Assembly: GCF_900086645.1 (NCBI RefSeq)
Contig: NZ_LT576451.1
Location: 1-64,000, forward strand
Reading direction: 5' to 3'
DNA length: 64,000 nt
Source of the DNA: Curtobacterium sp. 9128
GTDB lineage: Bacteria; Actinomycetota; Actinomycetes; Actinomycetales; Microbacteriaceae
Shown here one piece after another: positions 16,910-25,881 of this stretch (positions are counted from its first letter, which is position 1; every line of letters starts with the position of its first letter). The notes below the pieces were generated by a model. That model made no database searches, was not told the origin of the DNA, and was given only the letters and a program-made list of their open reading frames with translations. The translations under genes were made by a program, and so were the position numbers.

Positions 16910-17802
16910 GGGCCGGGTCGCACGGCCGGGCCGCGCCGGGTGGTCACGACATGCCGTCGGCGTGCCGCCGAGGGGTCACCATCCGTCGCTCCGCGGGCCG
17001 GGTCGCACGGCCGGGCCGCGCCGAGTGGTCACGACATGCCGTCGGCGTGCCGCCGAGGGTGCACGAAGCGTCGCTCCGCGGGCCGGCAGGCGACGACTCG
17101 CGACCAGTCGGCGGACGTGAGCGGCACGTCGTGACGCCTCGGGGCAGCGAAAGACGGGCGGCGGACGGGAGGCCCGTGGCGGGCGGCCACGAGCCTCCCG
17201 TCCGGCGGGCAGTCGCGACGCGACCTGCCGCAGACGCGCGCCGCGTGGTCAGGACATGCCGTCGGTGTGCGGCCGAGGGTGCACGAAGTGTCGCTCCGCG
17301 GGCCGGCAGGCGACGACTCGCGACCAGTCGGCGGACGTGAGCGGCACGTCGTGACACCTCGGGGCAGCGAGAGACGGGCGGCGGACGGGAGGCCCGTGGC
17401 GGGCGGCCACGAGCCTCCCGTCCGGCGGGCAGTCGCGACGCGACCTGCCGCAGACGCGCGCCGAGTGGTCACGACATGCCGTCGGCGTGCCGCCGAGGGT
17501 GCACGAAGCGTCGCTCCGCGGGCCGGCAGGCGACGACTCGCGACCAGTCGGCGGACGTGAGCGGCACGTCGTGACGCCTCGGGGCAGCGAAAGACGGGCG
17601 GCGGACGGGAGGCCCGTGGCGGGCGGCCACGAGCCTCCCGTCCGGCGGGCAGTCGCGACGCGACCTGCCGCAGACGCGCGCCGCGTGGTCAGGACATGCC
17701 GTCGGTGTGCGGCCGAGGGTGCACGAAGTGTCGCTCCGCGGGCCGGCAGGCGACGACTCGCGACCAGTCGGCGGACGTGAGCGGCACGTCGTGACACCTC
17801 GG
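16910..17802. repeat. Tandem repeat array with 220-bp units (two alternating variants)
   Basis: The anchor ATGCCGTCGG occurs at 16951 and 17035 (84 bp apart), and its 220-bp equivalents at 17255, 17475 and 17695. Units starting at 17035 and 17475 share one variant; those at 17255 and 17695 share another (TGTGCGGCC instead of CGTGCCGCC), so the true period is a 440-bp dimer, last copy partial. Each full unit holds a hairpin with arms CGGACGGGAGGC and GCCTCCCGTCCG (17162-17204, 17382-17424, 17602-17644) and inner CGTGGC/GCCACG. A near-match pair GTCACGACATGCC and GGCACGTCGTGAC is inverted in each unit. No credible gene lies in this stretch. Confidence 0.9.
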
Positions 17803-17827
17803 GCTACCAGGAGGCGCGCACACTGAC

Positions 17828-18433
17828 TCAGGACGCGGCGAGCCGGCCCATCTCGGCGACCACGCCGCGGACGCGTGCAGCGAGCTCGTCGCGCGAGCCG
17901 ACGGTGACGCGGTGCGCGGTCTCGATGACCGCGGCCATCACGAGGGTCGTGGCCGTCCGGGCGGTGTCCGCGTCGGTGCGTTCGCACGCGACCTCGTACA
18001 CCGCGAGCCGCGCATCGGCCATCCACTGCAGCATCGTCGGGACCATCTCGGGGCGGGCCTGGACGAGCGCCTTCATCCGGGAGCGGTCCTCGGGGAGCTC
18101 CACCGTGGACGCGAAGAGGTCGCAGAGGTCGTGGACGAGCTGCCCGTCCGAGGCGAGGAACGCCTCGCGCGCGTGGTGCGGGATCGCCGTTCCAGGCAGC
18201 CCGAGGGCGGCGTGCCCCTTCGAGGAGAAGTAGTTGAAGAAGGTCCGGGTGGAGACGCCGGCCTCGGCGCAGATCTCCTCGACGGTCACGCCGGCGAGTC
18301 CGCGATCGGTGACGAGTGCGAGCGCGGCTTCGTGCATGGACTGCCGGGTGCGCTGCTTCTTGCGCTCCCGGAGGCCGCAGTGCTCGTCGTCGGTTGCGGT
18401 GGCGTCCGTGGCGGGCGCTTCGGTGGTGCTCAC
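17828..18433 (-). CDS. TetR/AcrR family regulator
   Basis: 201 residues. N-terminal domain RERKKQRTRQSMHEAALALVTDRGLAGVTVEEICAEAGVSTRTFFNYFSSK is a textbook TetR helix-turn-helix. The C-terminal ligand domain is unassigned. GTG start at 18433 with AGGAG upstream. It follows the multidrug exporter on the same strand after a hairpin, and probably represses it through the palindromes at 20752-20802. The effector is unknown. Confidence 0.9.
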   Translation of the reverse strand: MSTTEAPATDATATDDEHCGLRERKKQRTRQSMHEAALALVTDRGLAGVTVEEICAEAGVSTRTFFNYFSSKGHAALGLPGTAIPHHAREAFLASDGQLVHDLCDLFASTVELPEDRSRMKALVQARPEMVPTMLQWMADARLAVYEVACERTDADTARTATTLVMAAVIETAHRVTVGSRDELAARVRGVVAEMGRLAAS

Positions 18434-18458
18434 GGGGTGCTCCTGGTGCGGGTCGGGA

Positions 18459-18480
18459 CCTCCCGCAGTGCTGCGGGAGG
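18459..18480 (-). terminator. Hairpin between exporter and TetR genes
   Basis: Perfect 10-bp arms CCTCCCGCAG (18459-18468) and CTGCGGGAGG (18471-18480), 2-nt centre, 13 nt past the exporter stop. Likely terminates or attenuates transcription before the regulator gene. Confidence 0.6.
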
Positions 18481-18492
18481 CCCCGATGGTGC

Positions 18493-20661
18493 CTAGTTCG
18501 CCGAACGCGGACCCTGGACGGGGATCGAACCGGTGGACGGTGCCGTCGGCGAGCCCATCGTGTTCGCGGCCTCGACGGCCTGGGCCTCGAGGTCGTCGGC
18601 GGTGCCGTCGGCGTCGGCCTGCTCCTGCAGGGCCGAGCTCTTGCGGAGCGGCGGCGCCCTGAAGAACCAGCTGAGGACGAACGCCAGCAGGATCACGGCG
18701 AAACCGACCCAGTAGACGGTCACGGCCGAGGTGTTGAACCCGGTCATGAACGGCCGCGTGAGCGCCGGTGCCGCGCCGTTGAGGTAGGACGTGTCGCTCG
18801 TCTCGGAGCTGCTGCTGCTGCTGCTCGAGGAGGACGATGCCTTGTCCATCTGCTTGACGACACCGGGGACGACCTGGTCGACCCAGTACGTGCGCTCGGC
18901 CTTGTCGGACCAGTCGACGACCAATGCGCCGTTCTCGACCGTGGCGTGCGCCTTGTCGGCGGCAGCGGCGAGCGCCTGGCTCTCCGCCTCGGGCAGTGCG
19001 GCGGCGACCTGCTGGTCGATGACGCCCTGCGCCGCGGCGGCCGGGACTGCGCCTGCTGCGACCTGCTGCTGGACGGCAGCGGTCACCTGCTGCGTGACGG
19101 CCTGGTCGGCGGCCTGCTTCGCGGCGCTCGTCGCGTCGGTCAACCCGGAGGAGACCTGCTGCTTGATCGGGGTGACGATCGGGTTCCAGATCTGGTCCAT
19201 GACGCCCTGGTTGGCCTTCGCCGACGCGACGGTCGGGTTGAGCGCGGCGTCGAGCGCACCGGTCAGGTTCTGCTTGTCGGCCGTGGCGTGCACGATGTTC
19301 GCCGGCATGATCGAGAACAGGACGCTCAGGAGCACCGCGGTGCCGAGCGTTCCACCGATCTGGCGGAAGAACGTCGCCGAGCTCGTCGCCACACCCATGT
19401 CACGTGGCTGGACCGAGTTCTGCGAGGCGAGCGTGATGCTCTGCATGAGCTGACCGAGGCCGAGCCCGATGAGGAACATGCCGATCATCAGGAACCAGAG
19501 CGGCTTGTCGATCGTCATGAACGTCAGGACGACGTAGCCGATCGAGACCAGCGCGGTCCCGATGACCGGGAACTGGCGGTACTTGCCCGTGCGGGCGACG
19601 ATCTGGCCGGAGGCGATCGACGCGATCATCAGGCCACCGATCATCGGCAGCGTGGCGAAGCCCGACTCGGTCGGGGTCAGCCCGGTCACGATCTGCAGGT
19701 ACAGCGGGATGGTCAGCATGGCGCCGAACATCGCGAAGCCCACGAGGAAGCCGAGGATGGTCGCCATCGAGAACACGCCGGAGCGGAAGAGCTTCAGCGG
19801 GATGATCGCGTCGTCCTTCATGAGCGTCTCGATCACCAGGAACGCGACGAGGCCCACGGCACCGGTCACGTAGCAGGCGATCGCGCCGGCCGAGCCCCAG
19901 CCCCAGGTGCGGCCCTGTTCGGCCACGAGGAGCAGCGGGACCAGGGTCACGATGACCGAGGTGGCGCCCCACCAGTCGATGCGCGGCTTCGCCTTGGCGT
20001 CACCGAACTTCGGGAGGTGCAGGAACGCGATGACCATGAGCAGCGCGCCGACGCCGATCGGGACGTTGATGAGGAACACCCAGCGCCATCCGGTGACACC
20101 GAGGATGCTCGACGCACCGGCGAAGAGCCCACCGATGAGCGGGCCGATGACCGAGGAGATGCCGAAGACGGCGAGGAAGTAGCCCTGGTACTTGGCACGT
20201 TCACGCGGGGCGAGGATGTCGCCCATGATCGCCAGCGGCAGCGACATCAGCGCACCGGCACCGATGCCCTGGAAGGCACGGAAGGCGGCGAGCATGATCA
20301 TCGACGTCGACATGGTCGAGAGCAGCGATCCGAGGATGAAGACCGCGATGCCGAAGATGTAGAGCGGGCGACGACCGAAGACGTCGGAGAGCTTGCCGTA
20401 GATCGGCGTGGTGATCGTGCTCGCGATGAGGTACGCGGTCGTCACCCAGGCCTGCTGGTCGAGTCCGTGCAGGTCGTCGCCGATGGTGCGGATCGCCGTG
20501 CCGACGATCGTCTGGTCGAGCGAGGACAGGAACATCCCGGCCATGAGGCCGTAGATGACGAGGAGGATCTGGCGGTGCGACATGATCGGCTTGCCCGGCG
20601 TGCTCGCCGGTGCTGATGATCGCCCGCGCTGCACCTCGACGGGTGCGGTGGCAGTTGACAT
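18493..20661 (-). CDS. MFS drug exporter, DHA2 (EmrB/QacA) family, with a large extracytoplasmic insert
   Basis: 722-residue proton-driven multidrug antiporter, longer than the usual 480-550. Hallmarks: motif A-like GKLSDVFGRRPLY, motif C-like GPLIGGLFAG and a first helix with LDQTIVGTAIRTI containing the conserved Asp. About 14 membrane helices are expected. Between the last two lies an insert of roughly 190 residues, rich in Ala/Gln (KQQVSSGLTDATSAAKQAAD and onward) and ending in a run of 11 serines; it would face outside. The promoter has candidate TetR operators. Confidence 0.92.
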   Translation of the reverse strand: MSTATAPVEVQRGRSSAPASTPGKPIMSHRQILLVIYGLMAGMFLSSLDQTIVGTAIRTIGDDLHGLDQQAWVTTAYLIASTITTPIYGKLSDVFGRRPLYIFGIAVFILGSLLSTMSTSMIMLAAFRAFQGIGAGALMSLPLAIMGDILAPRERAKYQGYFLAVFGISSVIGPLIGGLFAGASSILGVTGWRWVFLINVPIGVGALLMVIAFLHLPKFGDAKAKPRIDWWGATSVIVTLVPLLLVAEQGRTWGWGSAGAIACYVTGAVGLVAFLVIETLMKDDAIIPLKLFRSGVFSMATILGFLVGFAMFGAMLTIPLYLQIVTGLTPTESGFATLPMIGGLMIASIASGQIVARTGKYRQFPVIGTALVSIGYVVLTFMTIDKPLWFLMIGMFLIGLGLGQLMQSITLASQNSVQPRDMGVATSSATFFRQIGGTLGTAVLLSVLFSIMPANIVHATADKQNLTGALDAALNPTVASAKANQGVMDQIWNPIVTPIKQQVSSGLTDATSAAKQAADQAVTQQVTAAVQQQVAAGAVPAAAAQGVIDQQVAAALPEAESQALAAAADKAHATVENGALVVDWSDKAERTYWVDQVVPGVVKQMDKASSSSSSSSSSSETSDTSYLNGAAPALTRPFMTGFNTSAVTVYWVGFAVILLAFVLSWFFRAPPLRKSSALQEQADADGTADDLEAQAVEAANTMGSPTAPSTGSIPVQGPRSAN

Positions 20662-20751
20662 GGGGGTCCTTCTGGAGTGCTGATGGCGGATCGGTGCGCG
20701 TCGGTGCGTGGTGGTCGCGAGGGACGCCGGGGCTTGCGCGGCGGGTCAACC

Positions 20752-20802
20752 TTGCAGACGCTGCAACTTTACACCACGGGCACGTTTGCTGCCAATGCAA
20801 AC
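20752..20802 (-). promoter_or_regulatory. Exporter promoter with two palindromic operators
   Basis: Leftward promoter: -35 TTGGCA (20795-20790), 18-nt spacer, -10 TAAAGT (20771-20766). A perfect inverted repeat TTGCAG-cgt-CTGCAA covers 20752-20766, immediately at the predicted start site. A second, GTTTGC-n7-GCAAAC, spans 20784-20802 around the -35. This is the geometry expected for TetR-type repression; the protein at 17828-18433 is the candidate. Confidence 0.6.
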
Positions 20803-20851
20803 TTTCCCATTGCGCACGTTTGGTGAACACACCCTCAGGTAGCGTCGACGC

Positions 20852-21793
20852 ATGTGGCGAACGACCTGGACCGATGTACCGGCGACGCTGCGGGGGCAGG
20901 TCGAGGGACTGCTCGGGAGTCGGGTGGTCACGGCCGGATCGCAGGCCGGTGGGTACTCCCCCGGCGGGGCCGACCGGGTGGTGACCGACTCCGGTCGACG
21001 GGCGTTCGTCAAGACGCTGTCGCGCCGGACGAACCCGGACGGGTACGGCTTCCACGAGCGTGAGGCAACGGTGATGGCGCACATCCCGCCGAGCGTGCAG
21101 GCGCCCCGCCTGCTCGGCACGCTGCGCGCCTCCGTGCACGACGACGACTGGATCGCCCTGGTGCTGGACGACGTCGACGGTGCGCACCCCGGCAGCGCGG
21201 ACGTCACCGCCGTGCTCGACGCGCTCGACACCCTGCCCGTCGCGGCCGGCCCGCTCGCCGACCTGCCACGTGCAGCACCGGACCTCGCCGAGGAGTTCGC
21301 CGCGTGGGACCGGATGCTGGCGACCGGGCTCGACGCCACCACGGCGGCGGGCGATCCCGTGGTCCCACCCGACGTCGCCGCCCACGCCGCCCGCTTCGCC
21401 GAGGTCGCGCGCGCCGGTGCCGCGGCGGTCGACGGCGAGCACCTCGTCCACCTCGACTGCCGTGCGGACAACCTGCTCGTCGACGCGGACGGCGTCGTTT
21501 GGGTGGTCGACTGGCCGTGGGCGGGGATCGGTGCGCACTGGCTCGACCCGCTCACCTACCTGCTCGACGCCCTGGTGCGGGGCGACGACGTCGACGTCGA
21601 ACACCACCTGGCGACGCACCGGGTGTTCGACGGCGCGACACCGGAGGCGATCGACGCGGTCCTCGCCGGACTCGCCGGGATGTTCTTCGAGAAGGCCGGC
21701 CGTCCCGCACCGCCGAACATGCCGACGATCCGCGCGTTCCAGCGGGCAGAGGGCATCGCTGCCGCACGGTGGCTCCTCCATCGGGGGCACTGA
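20852..21793 (+). CDS. Aminoglycoside phosphotransferase (APH) family kinase
   Basis: 313-residue kinase-like protein. The catalytic loop HLDCRADNLLVD (Brenner-type His-x-Asp...Asn) and the metal-binding VDWPWAG are clear; the ATP-binding Lys is probably in RRAFVKTL. Substrate unknown; the family includes antibiotic, homoserine and choline kinases. TAGCGT at 20840-20845 is 6 nt before the ATG, so the mRNA is probably leaderless. Divergent from the multidrug exporter, sharing its 190-bp control region. Confidence 0.88.
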   Translation: MWRTTWTDVPATLRGQVEGLLGSRVVTAGSQAGGYSPGGADRVVTDSGRRAFVKTLSRRTNPDGYGFHEREATVMAHIPPSVQAPRLLGTLRASVHDDDWIALVLDDVDGAHPGSADVTAVLDALDTLPVAAGPLADLPRAAPDLAEEFAAWDRMLATGLDATTAAGDPVVPPDVAAHAARFAEVARAGAAAVDGEHLVHLDCRADNLLVDADGVVWVVDWPWAGIGAHWLDPLTYLLDALVRGDDVDVEHHLATHRVFDGATPEAIDAVLAGLAGMFFEKAGRPAPPNMPTIRAFQRAEGIAAARWLLHRGH

Positions 21794-21871
21794 CCGGAAT
21801 CCGCAGCCCCCTGCCCGGTTGTGCCACAATCGCGGAGCCGGTGACGAGGCCGGCTGCTCGAGGGGGTACCG

Positions 21872-24800
21872 GTGTTCTGGTCGCGCAGCATCCGCCGACG
21901 TCCGGCCGCCGCGACCGTCCTCGCCTTGCTCGCCCTGGTCGCCACGGTGGTCTCCGTGCTCGCGCCGCTCCTCCTGCGTGCCGTCGAGCAGGCGAACCTC
22001 GATGCCACGATCCGCGACGCCGGCCTCGGCGGGACGTCCATCGCAGCATCGGCGGAGATCCCGGACCACCAGCTGAACGAGGCCGAGGGGGCCGTCATCG
22101 CCACCACCGCCTCGGCGTCCGATGCCCGCCGGTGGCTGCCGGGCGTCGTCGTGGCCGAGTCCTCGGCGTCGGCGTCCTACGTGGTCCCCGACCAGCGCCC
22201 CCAGCAGACCAGCAGCGTGCAGCTCGCCGGGCTCGCGACCGACTGCCGGAAGGCCGGGCTCAGCGACGGCCACTGCCCGTCCGGTGCCGACGAGGTGCTC
22301 GCGGCCGCCGGGTCCGACGTCGCCACCGGAACACGACTCCGCGTCACCGTGCAGTCCGTCCCCGAGCAGGTCCTGACGCTCCGGGTGGTGGGCACGTACG
22401 ACCCGGACAGCCACGTGGGGCGCATCGCAGCGGGTGCCGGCAAGCTGTTCGGCAGCGGGGGCGACGGCGATCCGGACCTCGTGATGTCCCTCGGCGGCTT
22501 CGAGGAGCTCGCGCTCGAGGGCAACGTCTGGTCCGTGACGACGCTGGCCCCCGGACTCCGCCTCGACGAGGTGCCGGCCGTCGTCGAGGACGTCCGTGCG
22601 ACGAACGACGCGACGCTCACCACCACCGGCGCAGACTCGGCCGTCTCGGTCCAGCAGCGGATCGACGTGCTCGTCGACCGGGTGGCCGACGGCAACGACG
22701 CCGCGACGGTGATCGTGGCGGTCGCTGCATTGCAGGCGATCGTCCTCGCGTGGTTCGCCCAAGGTGTGGCGGCAGGACGCATCGGTCAGGCACGCGCCGC
22801 GGAGTGGGGACTCACACGACTCCGAGGCCTCCCGGCCCGGCGACGACTGGTCACCGTGCTCGCGGAGCCGGTCATCGCGACCGTCGTCGGTGCCGCGGTC
22901 GGCTCGGTGGTCGGGTTCGCACTCGCGGCGGCCTGCGCGCCGCTCCTGCTCGGCGCCGACGCGCCCGCTGTCGAACCGTTCCGTGCACCGGTGCTCGCCG
23001 CCCTCGCAGCATCGCTCCTCGGCTCGTTGGTCGCACTCGTCGTCGCGAGTGCTCGTGCCGCACGTGTGCCGCTGGTCGACCTCCTGCGCCGGGTCACCGA
23101 GCCGCGCACCCTCTCGCGGACGGGAGCGGTCGTGCAGGCCGTCGCCGTGATCGCGTCCGTCGTGGGCATCGCGGCGGTCGTGACCCAGCCCCGCATCTCC
23201 GGGCCGGGCGTCGCGCTCCTCGCCCCGACGCTCGTGGCCGTGCTCCTCGCCGTGGTCGCCCTGCGGGTCGGTGTCGCCGTCGTGCGCCGACGTGCGGTCC
23301 GACCGGCAGGGTCGCTCACCGAGCTGCTCGTCGTCCGCCGCATCGCGAGGACCCCGTCCGTGCTGACGACCGCCGTCGTCGTCGTGATGGGCGTCGCACT
23401 CGCGGTGTCCTCGAGCCAGACCGCGGTCCTGGCCGTCCGGCTGGCCGACGACCGCGCCGCGGCCGTCCTCGGGGCCGCGGCCGTCCTCGACGTCGAGGTC
23501 GGAGCGGGACGGTCGTTCGTCGGGAGTGTCCGCGACGCGGATCCCGACGGTCGGTCGGCGATGGCCGTGGAGACCACGACGAGCGGCAGCGGCGTCGGGC
23601 GGCTCGTCGCGCTCGACTCGATGCGGCTGGCTGCGGTCAGTGCGTGGGACCCGGCGTGGGGCGGCCGCGACGTCGCCGCGCTGGAGCGGTCACTCCGACC
23701 CGCCGGTCACAGCCCGCTCCGGATCACCGGCGAGCGGCTCTCGATCACCCTCGCGGACGTCGGGGCTCCGGACGGGACCGCCGCACAGACGCTCCAGACC
23801 GCGGACCAGGACGACGTCGACCTCGTCGCGGTCGTCCAGGCGGCGGACGGGTGGCACCACGTCGACCTCGGCGGTGTGCGGGCCGGGACCCTGACCAGCG
23901 CTGCCGGGGCGGTGCCGTGCAGCGCCGGGTGCCGCCTGGTGTGGCTCGGGCTCGAGACCCACGACTCCGAGTCGACGCCGTACGGTCTCAGTGCCACCGT
24001 CACCGCCATCGACGTCGACGGCCGTGCGGTGTCGTCGTCCTGGCTCGACCCGGACCGCTGGCGGGACCGCATCGGTGAGAACAGCCTCCCGAGCGGCGGC
24101 CCGAGCGCGACGATCGGTGCGCACGCGGACGGCCTGCGTGTCTCGTGGCTCGACCCGACCGGGCAGGGGTCGCCGAGCATCGCACCGTGGGACTCCCCCG
24201 AACCGCTCCCGGCGGTCGTCGGGAAGGGGACGGCGCTCCAACCGTTCGCGGGCGTGCGGGACGGCGCGCTCGGGATCGGGTTGAACGGCGAGTCCCTCGT
24301 CCTCCGCGTGGTCGGCAGGGCACCGGCGCTCCCCCGCGTGCTCGGCGACGGCGCACTCGTCGACCTGTCCACGGCGGGACGGGTCACCGATCCGCGCGGC
24401 GCCGGTTCCACCCACGAGGTCTGGGTCGCCCCGGGAGCGACGGCACGCGTCACCGCTGCACTGCGGACACACGGCATCACCGTGACCGGACACCGGACCC
24501 TGGCCGACGCCGAGCGTCGCGCCGAGCGGGCAGCGCCGGTGCTCGGAGCGCTCGTGGGCCTCCCGGTGGCCGGCGCAGCACTCGCGCTGACGCTCGTCGT
24601 CGTCGCCGGGGTCGGCGTGATCGGCGCCAGGACGCGACGAGAGGACGCCCGCGTGCTGCGCACCGCCGGGTTCGGTCGACGCGCGCTCCGGCGCTCGCTG
24701 CTGCTCGAGAACTTCCTCCCCGCGGCGGCCGCGACCGTCGTCGGTGCGATCGCGGGGACCGCGGCAACGCTGCTCACCGCCGCACGCCTCCCGCTCCGGG

Positions 24801-24946
24801 CGCAGGCGCTCCCGCCGATGGGCGTCCCCGTGGGCCCGGTCACCGTGCTCGTCGTCACGGTGTCCGTCCTGGTCGTCGCGTTCGCCGTCTCGGTGCTCGT
24901 CGCCAGGAGCGGAGCCCGGCCGACGAGGGACGGGGGTGCGCGATGA
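21872..24946 (+). CDS. Double FtsX-like ABC permease
   Basis: 1,024-residue membrane protein with a GTG start after GAGGGGG. One N-terminal helix (about 17-40), a 230-residue extracytoplasmic domain, a block of about six helices, a second extracytoplasmic domain of about 290 residues, then three final helices. This is the two-FtsX-domain plan of MacB/LolE-like mechanotransmission or lipid/peptide export permeases. The stop overlaps the start of an ATPase gene (ATGA), followed by a second ATPase gene, so all three form one machine. Substrate not evident. Confidence 0.85.
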   Translation: MFWSRSIRRRPAAATVLALLALVATVVSVLAPLLLRAVEQANLDATIRDAGLGGTSIAASAEIPDHQLNEAEGAVIATTASASDARRWLPGVVVAESSASASYVVPDQRPQQTSSVQLAGLATDCRKAGLSDGHCPSGADEVLAAAGSDVATGTRLRVTVQSVPEQVLTLRVVGTYDPDSHVGRIAAGAGKLFGSGGDGDPDLVMSLGGFEELALEGNVWSVTTLAPGLRLDEVPAVVEDVRATNDATLTTTGADSAVSVQQRIDVLVDRVADGNDAATVIVAVAALQAIVLAWFAQGVAAGRIGQARAAEWGLTRLRGLPARRRLVTVLAEPVIATVVGAAVGSVVGFALAAACAPLLLGADAPAVEPFRAPVLAALAASLLGSLVALVVASARAARVPLVDLLRRVTEPRTLSRTGAVVQAVAVIASVVGIAAVVTQPRISGPGVALLAPTLVAVLLAVVALRVGVAVVRRRAVRPAGSLTELLVVRRIARTPSVLTTAVVVVMGVALAVSSSQTAVLAVRLADDRAAAVLGAAAVLDVEVGAGRSFVGSVRDADPDGRSAMAVETTTSGSGVGRLVALDSMRLAAVSAWDPAWGGRDVAALERSLRPAGHSPLRITGERLSITLADVGAPDGTAAQTLQTADQDDVDLVAVVQAADGWHHVDLGGVRAGTLTSAAGAVPCSAGCRLVWLGLETHDSESTPYGLSATVTAIDVDGRAVSSSWLDPDRWRDRIGENSLPSGGPSATIGAHADGLRVSWLDPTGQGSPSIAPWDSPEPLPAVVGKGTALQPFAGVRDGALGIGLNGESLVLRVVGRAPALPRVLGDGALVDLSTAGRVTDPRGAGSTHEVWVAPGATARVTAALRTHGITVTGHRTLADAERRAERAAPVLGALVGLPVAGAALALTLVVVAGVGVIGARTRREDARVLRTAGFGRRALRRSLLLENFLPAAAATVVGAIAGTAATLLTAARLPLRAQALPPMGVPVGPVTVLVVTVSVLVVAFAVSVLVARSGARPTRDGGAR

Positions 24947-25881
24947 CCACGCCAGCGTTCCGCGCTGCCGGACTCGTGCACGTCTACCGCGAGGCCGAGG
25001 TCGACGTCGCCGCGCTCCGGGGCATCGACCTCACCGTCCCACCCGGCCAGCGGGTGGCGCTCCTCGGCCCCTCCGGCTCGGGCAAGTCGACGCTGCTCTC
25101 CATCGCGGCCGGGCTGATGCGCCCGAGTGCCGGGACCGTCACCGTCGGCGACCAGGACCTCGGGACCGCCGGCCGACGCGACCTCGAGCGTCTCCGACGC
25201 GACGTCCTCGGCCTGATGCTCCAGGGCACGGACGTCAACCTGATCGGCCACGAGTCGGCACACGCCAACGTGGCATGGTCGGTGCGCGGCATCGCCGGAC
25301 GGGACACGAGCCTCGGCGACCGGGTGCTCGCCGCCGGCGGGGTGCCCGACGACGACCGCCCCGTCGCCGAGCTGTCGGTCTCGCACCGGCAGACCGCGGC
25401 GCTCGCCGTCGCACTCGCTCCCCGGCCCCGGCTGCTCCTCGCCGACGAACCGACCAGTCGGCTCGACGGTCGCGCACGAGACGTCCTGCTCGACCTGCTC
25501 GTCGAGGAGACCGCTCGCGAGGACATCGCCGTGCTGCTCGTCACACACGACGAGCGGGTCGCGCGCCGGATGGAGCGGATGGTGCACCTCCGCGACGGCC
25601 GGGTCGGCGAGGAGGACTCCGGGTCCGGCCGTCGGGCGGTGGTCGCGGCCGACGGGTCCGTCCCCATCCCCCAGCACCTGCGGGCGGACTGGCCGACCGG
25701 GTCCCTGGTCACCGTAGAGCCGGACGGTGCCGGCGGCCTGCGGGTGCGCCACGCGCACGACGGCGACCAGCCCGCCGTCGACGCGCCCGGCGACCGGCCC
25801 GCCGACCGGCCCGCCGACCGGCCCGGCGACCGGCCCGGCGACCGGCCCGGCGACGGGCCCGATGACGGGAGGGCTCCGTGA
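24943..25881 (+). CDS. ABC transporter ATP-binding protein A (intact catalytic half, lost signature motif)
   Basis: 312 residues. Walker A GPSGSGKST (42-50), Q-loop MLQG (Q94), Walker B LLLADE (164-169) and switch His in VTHDE (202) are all intact, but the LSGGQ signature reads LSVSHRQ (144-150). In an ABC dimer the signature serves the partner's ATP site, so this subunit is fit to hydrolyse ATP only with a partner carrying a good signature. The C-terminal 60 residues beyond the ATPase fold end in repeated RPADRPGD units. Closest to the MacB/LolD group. Overlaps the genes on both sides by 4 nt. Confidence 0.88.
   Translation: MTTPAFRAAGLVHVYREAEVDVAALRGIDLTVPPGQRVALLGPSGSGKSTLLSIAAGLMRPSAGTVTVGDQDLGTAGRRDLERLRRDVLGLMLQGTDVNLIGHESAHANVAWSVRGIAGRDTSLGDRVLAAGGVPDDDRPVAELSVSHRQTAALAVALAPRPRLLLADEPTSRLDGRARDVLLDLLVEETAREDIAVLLVTHDERVARRMERMVHLRDGRVGEEDSGSGRRAVVAADGSVPIPQHLRADWPTGSLVTVEPDGAGGLRVRHAHDGDQPAVDAPGDRPADRPADRPGDRPGDRPGDGPDDGRAP
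25785..25868 (+). repeat. 12-bp minisatellite in the ATPase A C-terminus
   Basis: About seven imperfect copies of GCCCGGCGACCG encode the 4-residue repeat RPGD/RPAD at the protein end. Such in-frame 12-bp repeats can change copy number without frameshift. Confidence 0.8.

Noticed and set aside
16944-18026. Series of 100-185-residue leftward open frames in the 220-bp array
   Set aside because: They are repeats of the same Arg/Ser/Pro-rich reading of GC-rich tandem DNA, without ribosome sites, leaderless boxes or a protein family; the hairpins explain the sequence better.
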